From Megalobrama amblycephala (Eukaryota > Chordata > Actinopteri > Cypriniformes > Xenocyprididae): DNA of 64,000 nt. Position 1 is the stretch's first letter; each line of letters starts with the position of its first letter. The position numbers and the translations under genes were made by a program. The stretch is from assembly GCF_018812025.1 (NCBI RefSeq), contig NC_063045.1:51479079-51543078 (forward strand), written 5' to 3'. This document shows positions 1 through 11,011 of this stretch, piece after piece. The notes under the pieces are model-generated. The model was not told where the DNA came from. It was given only the letters and a program-made list of their open reading frames with translations, and did no database searches.

Positions 1-497
1 CCTACAATGTTTATACAAAGCAGTACTAATAATATTTCGGTTTCACTCACACGTTGAATCATCTTCCATCAGCTGTCCGGTGAAATCATTCACAGCAAGT
101 GTGCTGCTATAAACATCTATTAAGTGTGTGGAATATTCTTAATGCGTGCATGTTCCCAAGCCCACAGTCATGTTTTATGAAGCAAGATGTGCCTCTAACC
201 AGATGGAATTATGTTAATTGCATCTGGCAGCTTTAAATAAATGGCTGTTGCCATACTTCACTCCTGTAATCAGCAAAATGCAAGGCCAGCACGTGTGAGA
301 GTGTGCGGGCTTCGGTTAATAAAATTCAGACTCGGTTGAGTGTGTGTGAGAAAGATGCTAAAGTCAGAGGGAAGAATATAATAGAATTATTGTCAAATCC
401 GTCAGATGTGCTGCTGTGTGGACGTGTATGCGTGTGTGTTTGAGAGAGTTACTGAGCTAAGCAGCATTTGTGCATCTGCACAGTTGTTGTAACTCAC
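1..497 (-). other. robo3: robo3 intron, 5' portion only
   Basis: Non-coding sequence downstream (in gene direction) of the Ig3 second-half exon. The donor GTGAGT lies immediately below position 498. The next exon, expected to begin Ig4, is outside the window. Apart from mild GT-rich tracts I see no repeat or gene here. Confidence 0.7.
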
Positions 498-625
498 CGT
501 GGACCTGAAGTGTTCCGGATGCTTCGGCTTTGCCCACGCTGTTCTCAGATAAACAGGTGTACGAGCCCTCATCTTCAGCCTTCACCTGAGTAAGACGCAG
601 GCTGTTGTCGGCACGAATCTCAAAC
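498..625 (-). CDS. robo3: robo3 exon 6: second half of Ig3
   Basis: The exon encodes the C-terminal half of the third immunoglobulin domain of a Roundabout receptor. It reads [14 protein letters not shown], then AEDEGSYTC with the conserved Ig cysteine, then [16 protein letters not shown]. The acceptor is CCTGGCAG|G and the donor G|GTGAGT. It enters in phase 2, completing the AGG arginine split with exon 5, and leaves in phase 1, so 128 bp fit the frame. EIR-D-SL, AEDEG-YTC and ENSVG-AEASG-L-VH match ROBO3 better than ROBO1 or ROBO2, whose equivalents diverge here. In the mature protein this lies extracellularly, between the Slit-binding Ig1-2 and the fibronectin repeats. The paralogue call rests on remembered family sequences. 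Confidence 0.9.
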
Positions 626-957
626 CTGCCAGGAAACACACACACACACAACAGAGTTACTCTGTAATTTGTCTATAAACTGAGAACCACTGTTCTCTGC
701 CAGCTGTATCAGCAAAGCTTCGCTACAGTGGATTTTAACGCCGTAATGCTTCAGTGTGATTAACATCTGCTGCTAACAGCGTTCAAGGAGTTTTGAACTA
801 ATATATAGCAGAATTTGCTAGAATAATTATATTATATTATACTATAATTATATTATATTATAATTATAATATATATAATTGAATAATTTCAATTGTGAAA
901 CAATATAAAAATATATTTAAGTAATAATTTAATACATTTTTAATAATAATAGTACAA

Positions 958-1020
958 TTTTACTACTACTACAACCACCACCACCACCACCACCACTACT
1001 ACTACTAATAATAATAATAA
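958..1020. repeat. trinucleotide microsatellite (ACT/ACC/AAT)
   Basis: An uninterrupted run of TAC, CAC, ACT and AAT triplets lies in the intron between exons 5 and 6. Just upstream, at about 820-900, is TTATA-rich low-complexity sequence. Confidence 0.85.
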
Positions 1021-1038
1021 TGTTATTAAATATATAAA

Positions 1039-1182
1039 TTAGTGCTGTCAAACGATTAATCGCATCCAAAATGAAAGTTTGTGTTTACATAATATATATG
1101 TGTGTGGGTGTACTGTGTATATTTATTATGTATATATAAATACACACACATACAAGCATATTTTATGAAATATTTACATGTA

Positions 1183-1253
<71 letters not shown>

Positions 1254-1439
1254 TATACATGTATATATATTTATATATAATTTATATTATATATAAATAT
1301 AATAGATTTTTGTTAAATATATTCATGCATGTGTGTATTTATATAAGCATAATAAATATACACAGTACACACATATTATATAAACACAAACGTTTATTTT
1401 GGATGCGATTAATCATAATTAATAGTTTGACAGCACTAA
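1039..1439. mobile_element. long-TIR MITE with (TA)n core
   Basis: The left end TTAGTGCTGTCAAAC-ATTAATCGC, followed by ATCCAAAAT, is mirrored at the right end by GGATGCGATTAATC and GTTTGACAGCACTAA. The inverted arms extend roughly 60 bp, through GTTTGTGTTTA. The flanks share TATAAA, a possible target duplication. The centre is about 70 bp of pure (TA)n. There is no coding capacity. The sequence resembles a common cyprinid non-autonomous DNA transposon; superfamily is uncertain. Confidence 0.8.
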
Positions 1440-1510
1440 TATAAATGTAATTTTATTGATTAAAAAAATAAATAAATAAATAATAAAAAAAAAAAAAAAA
1501 AAAAAAAAAT

Positions 1511-1563
<53 letters not shown>

Positions 1564-1783
1564 TTATGTATATACTGTATGTATTAATATTTTAAAATTA
1601 CATTTTTTTATCAAAATTATTATTAAATGTGTGTTAAAAATGTATGTTTATTATTATTCATTAAAATGTATTATGATATAAAAAAAATTAATACATTTTT
1701 TAAAATAATTAATCAATTAATTCATTTTCATCTTTAATCATATTGCTAATGCCACCATTTTATTCCATGCATTTAAGTCTCAC
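1440..1783. repeat. AT-rich low complexity with poly(A), (TA)n and (CA)n
   Basis: Intron sequence with poly(A) at about 1483-1508, (TA)n at about 1516-1541 and (CA)n to about 1562, then AT-rich unique sequence up to the exon 5 donor. There is no gene signal. Confidence 0.8.
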
Positions 1784-1922
1784 CTTCCCCGAGGCAGTTC
1801 TCCTTCCTCTTTCCTCCAGCGTATGGTGGGAGTGGGGTCTCCCTGAACCTCACACTGGAAGTCCACGGTGTCATCAGCGAGGACCACCTGATTTACAGGT
1901 CTGCGTACAAACATGGGCCGCT
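1784..1922 (-). CDS. robo3: robo3 exon 5: first half of Ig3
   Basis: The exon encodes the first half of the third Ig domain: [17 protein letters not shown], then [11 protein letters not shown] containing the first Ig cysteine, then the tryptophan segment [13 protein letters not shown]. The acceptor is TCCTGTAG|AG and the donor AAG|GTGAGA. It enters in phase 1, completing GAG, and leaves in phase 2. The strings NQVVLAD and WRKEEGELP are the strongest evidence for ROBO3 over ROBO2, which has NQVVLEEE and WKKDDADLP at these places. The intron to exon 4 is only 89 bp, in contrast with the 28 kb intron farther upstream. It is part of the extracellular receptor ectodomain. Confidence 0.92.
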
Positions 1923-2011
1923 CTACAGGAGAAAGAGATTCACAAAGACACCAGTGTAAGAGAGAGAGAGAGAAAATGAAAGATAGATTAAAAAAAGAAC
2001 TACAAACCTAC

Positions 2012-2132
2012 CAAACACTACAAGCTCAGCAGGGTCGCTGTCCTTCTCTCCAACCATATTAGTGCCGACACACACATACATTCCTGCATCGCTCTTTCGT
2101 GTATTAGAGATCATCAGCTTCCCTCCACGGAT
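2012..2132 (-). CDS. robo3: robo3 exon 4: second half of Ig2
   Basis: The exon encodes the second half of Ig2, a domain next to the Slit-binding Ig1 in Roundabout receptors. It reads [17 protein letters not shown], then [19 protein letters not shown] with the Ig cysteine in YVC. The acceptor is TCTTACAG|ATC and the donor G|GTAGGT; phase 0 in, phase 1 out, 121 bp. This exon alone looks close to ROBO2 as well, because Ig2 is highly conserved across the family. The robo3 call depends on the neighbouring Ig1 and Ig3 exons. Confidence 0.92.
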
Positions 2133-2462
2133 CTGTAAGAAAAAGAACACCAAGATCTGTCAGGGGTATGCATTTATAAAACATCTAAGGGAAAAAGACA
2201 CTAAAAACTGAGTTGGTCCCCATTGGAAGCCAAACATGCTGTGATGTTTTATGAAAATGGTGTCTGGGCTCTGGAAAACCATGTAATAATACTAAAGCAA
2301 AGTGAGTTTGGTTGTTTATGAAACACTTCACACAAAGAGGACGGCCAAACTGATACGTTTAGTAAAAGCACTGTAATAGCCCATTTAGTCGAGTGGCTGA
2401 TAAGAGAGTCATAGGAACGACCATGACAGAGAGACAGACAAATAAAAGGTCAGTGTTTTAAT

Positions 2463-2464
<2 letters not shown>
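2133..2464 (-). other. robo3 intron 3, proximal part
   Basis: Ordinary intronic sequence between the exon 4 acceptor and the GA microsatellite. I see no repeat family or coding signal. Confidence 0.6.
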
Positions 2465-2511
<47 letters not shown>

Positions 2512-2526
2512 CAGAGAGAGAGAAAA
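2465..2526. repeat. (GA)n microsatellite
   Basis: About 60 bp of nearly pure GA dinucleotides with a few A and C interruptions, inside robo3 intron 3. Confidence 0.95.
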
Positions 2527-2957
2527 GATAAATTCCTATTTGTTAGCTGTTTGTCTGAGTTATTAAGAAAAATGTCCTCGGTGAACTTACAAAATGTTCA
2601 CAAATGCATATGCTTTTATTTCTATTTCAAATCAATTTGTTTGAATGCTTTGGCAATATTATATGGAAAGAAATATAAATAAAGTCATACAGAGTCACAG
2701 TGCCAACAGAAAGTCATCATACCCTGTGAAAATCTTTACCTTTTGTCACATTATAACCCTCATCATCAAAGTGAAAATAAAATTTTAAAACATTCTGGAG
2801 GATTATTAAAAATTGAAAAACTAGAATAACATTGTTGGAAAAGTCATCAGTCCTCTGATTTAATACTTCGTAGAGCCACCTTTTGCTTTAATTACAACCA
2901 TTAATCTTGTTGGATATGTCTGTACTAGCTTTGCACACCTAGATTGGGGAGTATTTG

Positions 2958-3857
2958 TTATTGGTTCAACGGATCACAAAACTCACGGTTCGGATCATAT
3001 CACGGTTATTATGTCACGGATCTGATCATTTTTTGAATCCGCAGAAAAAAAAAATGGGGGGTGGGGGGTATGACAGCAGAAACTACCAGCCTAACTAATA
3101 CATTATTAAAGGCAAGTGAACAGACTGTAAAAAGAACAAATACTGTACACCAATTACAAGCATAGATAAATTCAACATAAAGTTACAAATAAACTATAAG
3201 CTCTAACTGTAGTATTAATTTTTGTTTACAGAAATGTAATAATTAAATGTAAAATGACACTGTTCACTGTATACATTTAATATAGATTAATCTTTGTTAA
3301 AGCTGTGTTTTGTTGTTTGATTTACATGACAGACAACAGCAGGTATTTATAGGTTGCTGTCACTTTAAGAGTAAGACCCCATGCCACGCACACATCTGAT
3401 AGATACACATCCAAATTCTCACCTCGTTCAATTAAGACATAACCGAATGTGTTTACGAGAATACTTTCTGAGAGGGGTATTTTGACTGACATAATGCATC
3501 TATGTGTCCATCCAAGTTTATTGAGGTCGCGAAAGAGAAATCAATTTGGAATTCGTGAGCTATCTGAAACGCGCCTCTCTCTCTCTCTCTTTCTGTGTGC
3601 GCATGAGCCTTGTATGTATGTGCGTCTGTGCACACCAATAACAGCATGGCGTGCAATACCGAAATCCTCTTTTGCCTCTTCTAGCGCTGGAATGGGTTTA
3701 TATCTATTTAATGTGTGAATTAGCAATACAAAACACGTGCAAATAATAACCTTTCACTCGCGGTTAAACTTACAATTGATCCACGAATCACACGCGTGTC
3801 GAACCGTGGGGCTTGGTCCGTATGGATCACGGTTCAACAACAATCCGTTTAACCACT
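2958..3857. mobile_element. hAT-like non-autonomous element nested in the Tc1 relic
   Basis: The insertion interrupts the Tc1-like sequence. AGTATTTG (2950-2957) and AGTGTTTG (3858-3865) look like an 8-bp target duplication with one change, as expected for hAT. The ends are related inverted repeats: TTGGTTCAACGGAT on the left, and on the right, reverse-complemented, TGGTTAAACGGAT. Subterminal ACGGTTCGGATCA-type and GATCACGGTTC motifs recur. The interior encodes nothing recognisable. Confidence 0.75.
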
Positions 3858-3942
3858 AGTGTTTGCCCATTCTTCCTTGCAGAATTGCTCAACTTCAGTC
3901 AAATTTCTGTAGTGAGTGGCAAAGGACTGCTCTCTTCAAATC

Positions 3943-4129
3943 CATACACAGATTTTGCAAGGAATTTAAGTCTGACTTGGCCACTCAAGGACATTCACCT
4001 TCTCATCGTTAAAGGGATAGTTCACCCAAAAATGAAAATTTGATGTTTATCTGCATATACAGATTTTGCAAGGAATTTAAGTTCAGGGCTCTGACTTGGC
4101 CACTCAAGGACATTCACCTTCTTATCGTT
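3943..4129. repeat. direct duplication of ~65-75 bp of Tc1-like sequence
   Basis: The Tc1 segment starting ACAGATTTTGCAAGGAATTT and ending ACATTCACCTTCT-ATCG occurs at about 3948-4010 and again at about 4059-4129. The first copy is followed, from TTAA at 4009, by the terminal ~30 bp of the AAAGGGATAGTTCACCC MITE family. The second is followed by a different TTAA element. The first copy lacks about 9 bp (TTCAGGGCT) present in the second. Confidence 0.8.
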
Positions 4130-4775
4130 AAAGGCCCCGATATACTTCAAACAAAATCGAAGAACAAACTGATGTGACGTCATTTCGAACAAAAACAGGC
4201 CAAAACGAAGTTCGTTTGGAGTTTGCTTTGGAAGTTCGAAACAGCTTTCTGGAAAAGTTCGCTTCGGCTGGTAAATATTTCCCAGTTCATTTCTCCTCTC
4301 GAGTCCATGGAAGTCAGACGTCTGCGAGTGAAAACATGAACACTGCAGAGCTGCTTTATAGCAAAAAACAAAGTTGTACTTCTGATGAAATGAGAGACTG
4401 ACACTGTTTTTCATGTTTAATACGGTAAAGCTGCTTGATTTTAAACAATCTATTTTATAAAGTGTTATAATATAAAAACGACGTGACTTTACACAGAGCT
4501 TGCACAAACAAACACATCCATATTGTCATGACCAGATGCTTTTCTAATGCTTTATTAAAAAATCCTTAATAGTTTCTCAATTTTGTTGTGTTTATTTTGT
4601 TACTGAGAGGAAAGCACGCAACATTTTTACATATTCATCTAACCGTTGCTCTCAGCAGTGTGGGCGATGTCAGATGTTCGATTACAGTACATCGCTGCTC
4701 ACATATTTAGAACTTCGTTTTACCCCTAAACGAAGAACGAAAAAGAACTTCGCTTGAAGTATATCGGGGCCTTAA
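4128..4775. mobile_element. TTAA-flanked element with AGGCCCCGATATACTTC ends
   Basis: Flanked by TTAA on both sides (4128-4131 and 4772-4775). The terminal inverted repeats begin GGCCCCGATATACTTCAA and continue loosely through GAA-rich sequence. It interrupts the Tc1-like relic exactly at a TTAA. The TTAA duplication fits piggyBac- or Kolobok-type transposition. Interior ORFs on both strands are short and match nothing I know, so I treat it as non-autonomous. Confidence 0.8.
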
Positions 4776-5097
4776 GCCATTGTTCTTTTGGCTGTATGTT
4801 TAGGATCATTGTTGTGTTGGAAGGTGAATGACCTGCCCATCTTCAGCTGTCTAGCAGAAGGACACAGGTTTTCCTCAAGAATTTGGATGTACCAGGCAGC
4901 AAACACTTTCCCTTCAATCCTGGCCAACAGCCCATTCCCAGCTAAAGAGAAACATCCCCACAACATAATGCTGCCAACAACATGTTTCACAGTAGGTATG
5001 ATGTGTTTTGGGTGGTGTGCTGTGTTTGCTTCTCACCAAACTATGTAAAAACTACCAAGCTACTCAGCAAACACAGCATACCACCCAATTGATTTGT

Positions 5098-5210
5098 TGC
5101 TCAATAAACATTTGTTATTTTCAATCTTGAAAATAGTTGTGCTGCTTTGTAATACTTTTTTCAGGACTCTTTGATGAATAGAAAGTTCAGAAATGTATAT
5201 TTTTTTTTTT
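5098..5210 (-). mobile_element. fragment of TA-flanked MITE family
   Basis: The stretch with GTTGTGCTGCTTTGTAATA and TTTGATGAATAGAAAGTTCA matches the interior of the family seen complete at 57631-58161. Only a fragment remains. It is followed by a poly(T) tract next to exon 3. Confidence 0.65.
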
Positions 5211-5242
5211 TAAAAAGAAAGAACACATGAAAGGACATTCAC

Positions 5243-5400
5243 CGTTATTCTCTCATCCTTGTCGTTCACTTTCACATTGTTCCTCTTCCAGGAGATAGTG
5301 GGCTCTGGGTGGCCTCGTGGAGGGATGCACTCCATCACTGCTGGCTCCCCTGCTGCCACAACCACATCACTGGGAGTCTGTCGAAAATCATCCCGGAGAA
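5243..5400 (-). CDS. robo3: robo3 exon 3: first half of Ig2
   Basis: The exon encodes the start of Ig2: [20 protein letters not shown], then [20 protein letters not shown] with the first Ig cysteine and the core tryptophan, then DKDERIT. The acceptor is TTTCTTCAG|TT and the donor ACG|GTGAAT. It enters in phase 1 (A from exon 2 plus TT gives isoleucine, so VAILRDDFRQ is formed) and leaves in phase 0; 158 bp. PPRGHPEP and LRDDFRQ are family-wide Robo signatures. The upstream intron (5401-33380) is 28 kb and contains the DIRS element. Confidence 0.93.
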
Positions 5401-8400
5401 CTGAAGAAACAGGAAAAAAAGACGAAAATGATCAGCAACTGGGAATGGGGACCACAATAGATTTAATAACTCCACAAACAGCTGCACTTATTGTGTTATG
5501 TAGCAACATTTGGGGATATTATTTTTTTGCTATGCAATCACTTTGTTAGCTGGTTATCCTGGTTTAATTTGTTTGCAATGTTGTCCTGTTCCCCCTCTCC
5601 CTCTGGTCTTAATTTGCTCACTGTCCATGTCGGCCTAATAAATAATGCATTGTTTCCTCTAACACATGACTATAAATAATTAAATCAGTTAGACACTGGC
5701 AAATCCACCTTTTTTTTGTTACTGATAATGGCAATAAACAGAAAAATATAACTGACACCAAAATGAAGTTGTGTGCAAAACACAAACAAAGCACACGCAA
5801 ACACAAATTTGGCAACACAAGCAATAAACACAAGCACAAATATCCTTCAATCGACCTTCCTGCACCTTTAGGGCTGATGAAATCAGTTCCCCTCTCAATC
5901 TGGATTTCCATTTTATTGCCATTTATCAGATTCCATAGTGCCAGCACAGCCAATACTTTAATCTGACCAGTGCTCTATCAACTGCACGTTTCCAATTGGT
6001 GTTTGTGGCCCAGAGCGAAAGGTTTGGTCAGATAGAGTGTATGAAATGGAAGGCTTTCGATATTGCGCTGGATCAGATCCAAAAGTGAACCAAACTACAG
6101 CTCTCTCACTCAGAACACAATATCCAAAGCTCAGACAGCAAATAAATCCACTGAAATAAGAACCCGCTTTAGTCTGCAAGGCATGAGAGAGGGAATTTAA
6201 AAGTTCCCTTTATAGCCAAAGGGAACAGACTGAACTCGAACACTGAAACAGGCAGCAGACACTAAATAGTGCCTGAAGAAATTCTTCTTGCAAAATCCTG
6301 TTGTATTTTTTCCTTATCTTGATAAAACAGCAATTTCACCTTTCCTTTTTTCATTCACTAATAATTGCTTGCTGCTTATTCAGACAGAAAACCGTTTCAT
6401 GTAAAATTTCAGTCAGCTTCACAACAGGAGAAATTTGTTCTCACTCTAATTCCTTGTTGATGAATTATTCTAAATGATGGGAGCGTGTGTCATAAGACAT
6501 GCCCATCTCCATATAAGGGCATACAAAAACCTCAAGTACAAGGGTGCTCAAGGCCAACAGAAACACAAGGCATTTTTAATGGAACATATTTATGCAGAAT
6601 CTATCCCATATGTATAATACATAATACGTTTTTTGTTGCTGTCTAACAAAAAATGATGTGATAAGACAGTCTATTTCTAATAGACACTTCCTTATTTCAT
6701 TATTTCTTATTTCAGAGTAACTCTAGTTAAACTCTTAGTTTTTGTAAACGTACTTTCCCAAATAAGAATCTCTATCCCTACTGCCTAATTCGCTTTCTCT
6801 CTGACAGTGTCTCTCCTATCTGCCTCCTTTCTCAATCTGTCCTTTTCTCTTGACTGACCTGAACCTTTCCAAATTCTGTAATCCAACCAAACTGACAGAG
6901 GTCTGATAACAGTCTGAAAGCAGTCATTTCTCTCTCTTCCCATCCATCTCGTTCACGCTCTCTCTCACCCTCTTTCTCAGACCACTTCACAAAAAAGTTT
7001 AAGAGCTGAGAGAACTTTTTTGTTTTAGCTTAAACTGACAGATCAGAAGTGTTACACAAACTTTTTGAACACTTCCTAACATTAAGGCAGATTTCTAAAG
7101 CTGCGGAGGCTGAGCTTTTACTTCGTAATATGCACATCAAGCCCTAACGATGATTAATTAATTATAGAGATTAGAGAGATGATAGGGTAAAATTTTGCAT
7201 ATTAAAACAGTCCAAGTGGTGGAATTGATAATCCTTTCAAAACTCTTTCGGTCTCAATTCCAGACAGCACTAGAGGATTTTGTAGAGCTTCAGCAAAATT
7301 CACAAAAATCATTTTGTAACACTTAAAGCCATTGAAGTCAACATAAATAACATGTTTTTGTTGTTGTTGTTTTTAAATTAACATTTTGTGTGTGTATATA
7401 CATATATATAACAAATTAAACAACGCTTTTTCAGTCCCACTGTCCTTCAAATTACCCCATTATACACTAGCATTTCAAGATAAATGCGTACGAGTGTTAT
7501 GAATATGCTCTTAAATGCAAGACATTAGTTATATCTGTAAAAATCTATCATTGTCATGCACATAATAGATCGACGGCACCACAGTCAAGGTTTGCGGCTT
7601 GGGGACACCGGCTGTCCTTCAGCACCGCGAGCGTGTCAGTGAGAGTTTGATGCTATCTCAAGGTCCCTAATACCTCTCGATGAGCAGAGGAACCGGAGTG
7701 TTTCTGCGGCAGGTCCTCGAGATTAGAGTCACAAATCTTTAGAGGTTGCTATGGATCAATATAATGCAAGATTTATTATAGCCGAAACAGACTGAAATGC
7801 CACAGATGAACAAAAAACAGCCTGACACCAGCTGGAATTAAATTTTTGACTATTAATTATGGGTAAGATATAATTGGTGCATAGGATGCGTTTATGTGGG
7901 CGTAAGTGAATCACCGTGTACGCTTTGACTTTAGGATGGATAATGTACGGCCATTACATCTAAATTACTGCGTTAATGTCGCTACAGTGTCATCAGGGAA
8001 GGGCGGGAGAGTTCGGTTTGATGAATGAAGCTCTCCGCGCATGTGTGAATGAATATATATTGTTGATGAATCCCAAGCAGGACAACAGAACAGGCAGATA
8101 TTAGCGTTAGCTATTTGGGCGCCCCTCTTTGCACCTCTAATGGATGTCTGTCAGCTGCTGCTGTTTTAATTTCCTTCCTTTCAAATGTATGCGATAGAGT
8201 GCCATCAAGCATGAATATACATTACACTTCATGAGGATGTCATGGTGAATGATGGAGGCTTTCCTGCTTGACAAACATGAGTATAATTGGATGTCTACTG
8301 ATGTTGCATTTTAAAATAGGGAAAAACCAAAGCTAGTTGTGTCAATCACATTTTATTAAGCTATTTAAAGGTTCGCTCACTATTAACTAACAGGAGATAT

Positions 8401-8489
8401 ATTTGTGATCAAACATCAGTTAAATTCAATATTAACTGAATTAATATTTAGTATCAAACACACAAATATAGAATCTGAGTCCAGACCTT
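5401..8489 (-). other. robo3 intron 2, distal part: no gene
   Basis: Mostly unique-looking sequence. Short ORFs around 5618-6179 have no family resemblance and no consistent codon bias. The 6.8-8.2 kb part is free of obvious transposons, so it is a reasonable place to look for conserved regulatory elements, but nothing in the single sequence proves any. Confidence 0.5.
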
Positions 8490-8711
8490 AAATTCAGTGA
8501 ACGTCTTTGGGATGTGCTAGAGTAGACTTTACAGAGTGCTCACCTCTTGCATTGTTAATACAAGATCTTGACCAAAAACTGATGCACCTCTTAATGGAAA
8601 TCAATGTTGTGATGTTATTTCCATCAAGAAGTGGATCCATTTTTGCTCAAGATCTTGTGATAACAATGCAAGAGTCTCCTCCAGCACATCCCAAAGACTT
8701 TCATTGAATTT
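8490..8711. repeat. inverted repeat containing transposase-like fragment
   Basis: CTTTGGGATGTGCTAGAG at about 8505 reappears in reverse complement near 8680, and CTTGCATTGTTAATACAAGATCTTG-like sequence is likewise mirrored around a centre near 8600. Arms are about 95-110 bp with a few indels. The right arm, read on the minus strand, gives a LWDVLEE-like string reminiscent of transposase C-termini, but it is too short to classify. Confidence 0.7.
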
Positions 8712-11011
8712 TCACTGAATCTTGACATTGTCATCCTAGAATATGGTCATGATACAATTTCCTACATGGATGTTTAAGAAATGAAAAACTACACACTCCA
8801 TCTTTTAGAGTTAAAAGAACCGTACCAAACATAACCATACCATAACATGCTAGAAACATAATAAACAATGCAATAATGATCCAGTCATAGACTCTTAAGT
8901 GTTTGCCTATATTTACCACTAACCATGGTAAAATAACTGTTCTGCATGTCCCTGCATGTCACAACAACAGCCGTAATGTTTCAAAGCAAGTCTTAAATAG
9001 CTTGACAAGATTTCAACCAGCAGGGTGCTGAGTGTTAGTCAAATCTATTTGGGCAAGCTTGAATCCCTGGTCCTACCTGCAGCTTTAATTAACCTCGTGA
9101 ATCGGTCCTGAAACACACTGTATGTGAGCTTTCAACTAATTAATTTACACTCACACACACACACACTCACATGCATAAAAACAGAATTGAAGAGTACAGT
9201 CCCTTGGGCTTATGGAAATCTAATGTTGCCCTGTTAAGACAACAACTGTTCCAGTTCCCATGAGAGAGGCACCCTCCAATCTGAGGGAAAATGAAGTTCT
9301 CATGGACTTTCCCATTCTTGCTGCAAATACGGCTTCCAGTAAACAAGAAATCTGCAAGAAGTCCCTATAATTATTAGAGGTGCTTGCTAAGCCAATAAAG
9401 ACTAAGCATCTTCTTCTGTTGTTCCTATCTTGACAATCAACACCTTAAGATAAGGTACAAATGACTCTAACAGGTGGGAAAGGGTATAATTTTAAACTAG
9501 TCCTGGTCCAGCTCTGACCAAGAGAGCTTCTATAAACCCTGATTAGACTGCCAATTACCCACAAACCCTGGGGATGAAGGATTAAGACTATGACCTTTGA
9601 CCCCTTATGTCGGCCTCGGGGGGAAACCCCCTCTCCTTCTCCTTCTTTCCATCTTTCTATCTCCTCTGAAAACAAAGTCGGTGTAATCCTACCCGTGAGT
9701 GCCGCAGTCCACTTCAATTACCTCCCTCGGCAGCCACTATAGCTGCATTCTGTGGGGCATGGCTAATGAATCCCCTGACTCGCAACCTTTCCCCTCTCAA
9801 AAATCAATTCTTCATCCCCGGTCCTTCATTAATTTTAAAGTCGGATCTCTGACATTGTAAGGTATTCCTTAAAACCACCAGCATATGACTCTGCTGGGGC
9901 CTTTCACTTGCAACCAATGCAGCTGTCTATACAGTAATGAGACTGTTTGTTTGAGTCACTGAGTGGCAGGTGAAAGGCTTTATTAAAATCAATTCAAAAG
10001 TGGAGACGGGTGCTTTGGTAGTCTGTTTGAGGTCTTTTTCAGCATTACAACCAGTTTGCATTGCTGAAAGTGCATTTAAAGCTCTAAACATTAGTTTTTT
10101 ATGGTGTTTGGTACTTTTATCCGCTTTCTAAATAGTTTTGACTAAGCACACAAATGCATCCACAGTCATTCACGCCTAATGAAAAGGTTTATCGTCAAGC
10201 GTGATCAGGCACTCAAAAGCATGTTACTTTGTTCCCTGAAAGCTTGCATGCTTTACGATCACTCATGAATAAAATCTAATATTCAAATGACAAATGGCTC
10301 TCTCTCAGTGATGAAAGGTTTATGTTCGCAGAGGCGCTTTCAGCATTTGAGTTGGTCATCTGTCAATCTGTCCTCTCTGCATGAAGCGATCTATCAAACG
10401 TTCAGACATACACATAGACAAACGCATGCTGAAGATGGCTTCATCACGCAGATATGGGCTGTAATCTCTGTGAGGCATTAATCTTATTAAATTCGGGTCA
10501 GGAAATCATGAACCGTGTCAATATCAGTTTTACAAGCTCTAATCCGTGTGCCTTGATATTAAAACTCTGCACGCTCCCTCCAATGTGAATTTGATTTAGG
10601 GATGTGCAGGTGCCCAATGACGCATCTTACATGTTTATGATTTCATACTGTTTTATTAACATCCCGCCATCACTTAAAATTCAAGTTATGTGAGTTTAGC
10701 ATGCACAATCAGGTGAACAGGTGGTAGTTGACCGACAGGCTATTGATTTATCTGACTGATGAGGTATAATGCTAATCATCATCTTTGTGTGTGGACATAT
10801 GGAGAGCTTTAGGTCTGTCCGCTGGTTTCTCAACCCTCTCATCTTCTTTAAATGGTCACATTTGTCCTCCAGCCCCCTGGACGTCCAATTATCCACAACA
10901 GATCACCCCTGACCACCCCAGACCAGGGCAGACCTGAGGCAGGAAAAGGGAAAAAACCTTCCACTTATACAGACACCCACCACCACTAAAAACAGCCCTC
11001 AGGGACTCTGT
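8712..11011 (-). other. robo3 intron 2: no recognised feature
   Basis: Unique-looking intronic sequence with a short (CA)n near 9150-9170. Open frames at 9445-9717 and 10696-10896 resemble no protein and are judged chance. Confidence 0.5.

Larger units (their letters stand above)
2698..5045 (-). mobile_element. Tc1-like transposon relic, broken by nested insertions
   Basis: Diverged Tc1/mariner transposase sequence reads on the minus strand. At 4772-4990 the translation shows GSIMLWGCFSLAGNG, then a spaced match to the Tc1 C-terminal catalytic region ending in FQHNNDPKHTAKRT. Near 4080-4130 it shows VLEWPSQSPELK. The 2698 end (CAGTGCCAACAGAAAGTC) looks like an outer end with the usual plus-strand landmarks such as CCACTCAAGGACATTCACCTT. 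The far end near 5045 seems truncated. An hAT-like insertion (2958-3857), a TTAA element (4128-4775) and an internal duplication split it, so it is not functional. Confidence 0.85.

Noticed and set aside
2012..2132. Calling the gene robo2 from the Ig2 exon
   Set aside because: This exon alone fits ROBO2, but Ig3 ([23 protein letters not shown]) and Ig1 ([14 protein letters not shown]) fit ROBO3 better. A full phylogeny would settle it.
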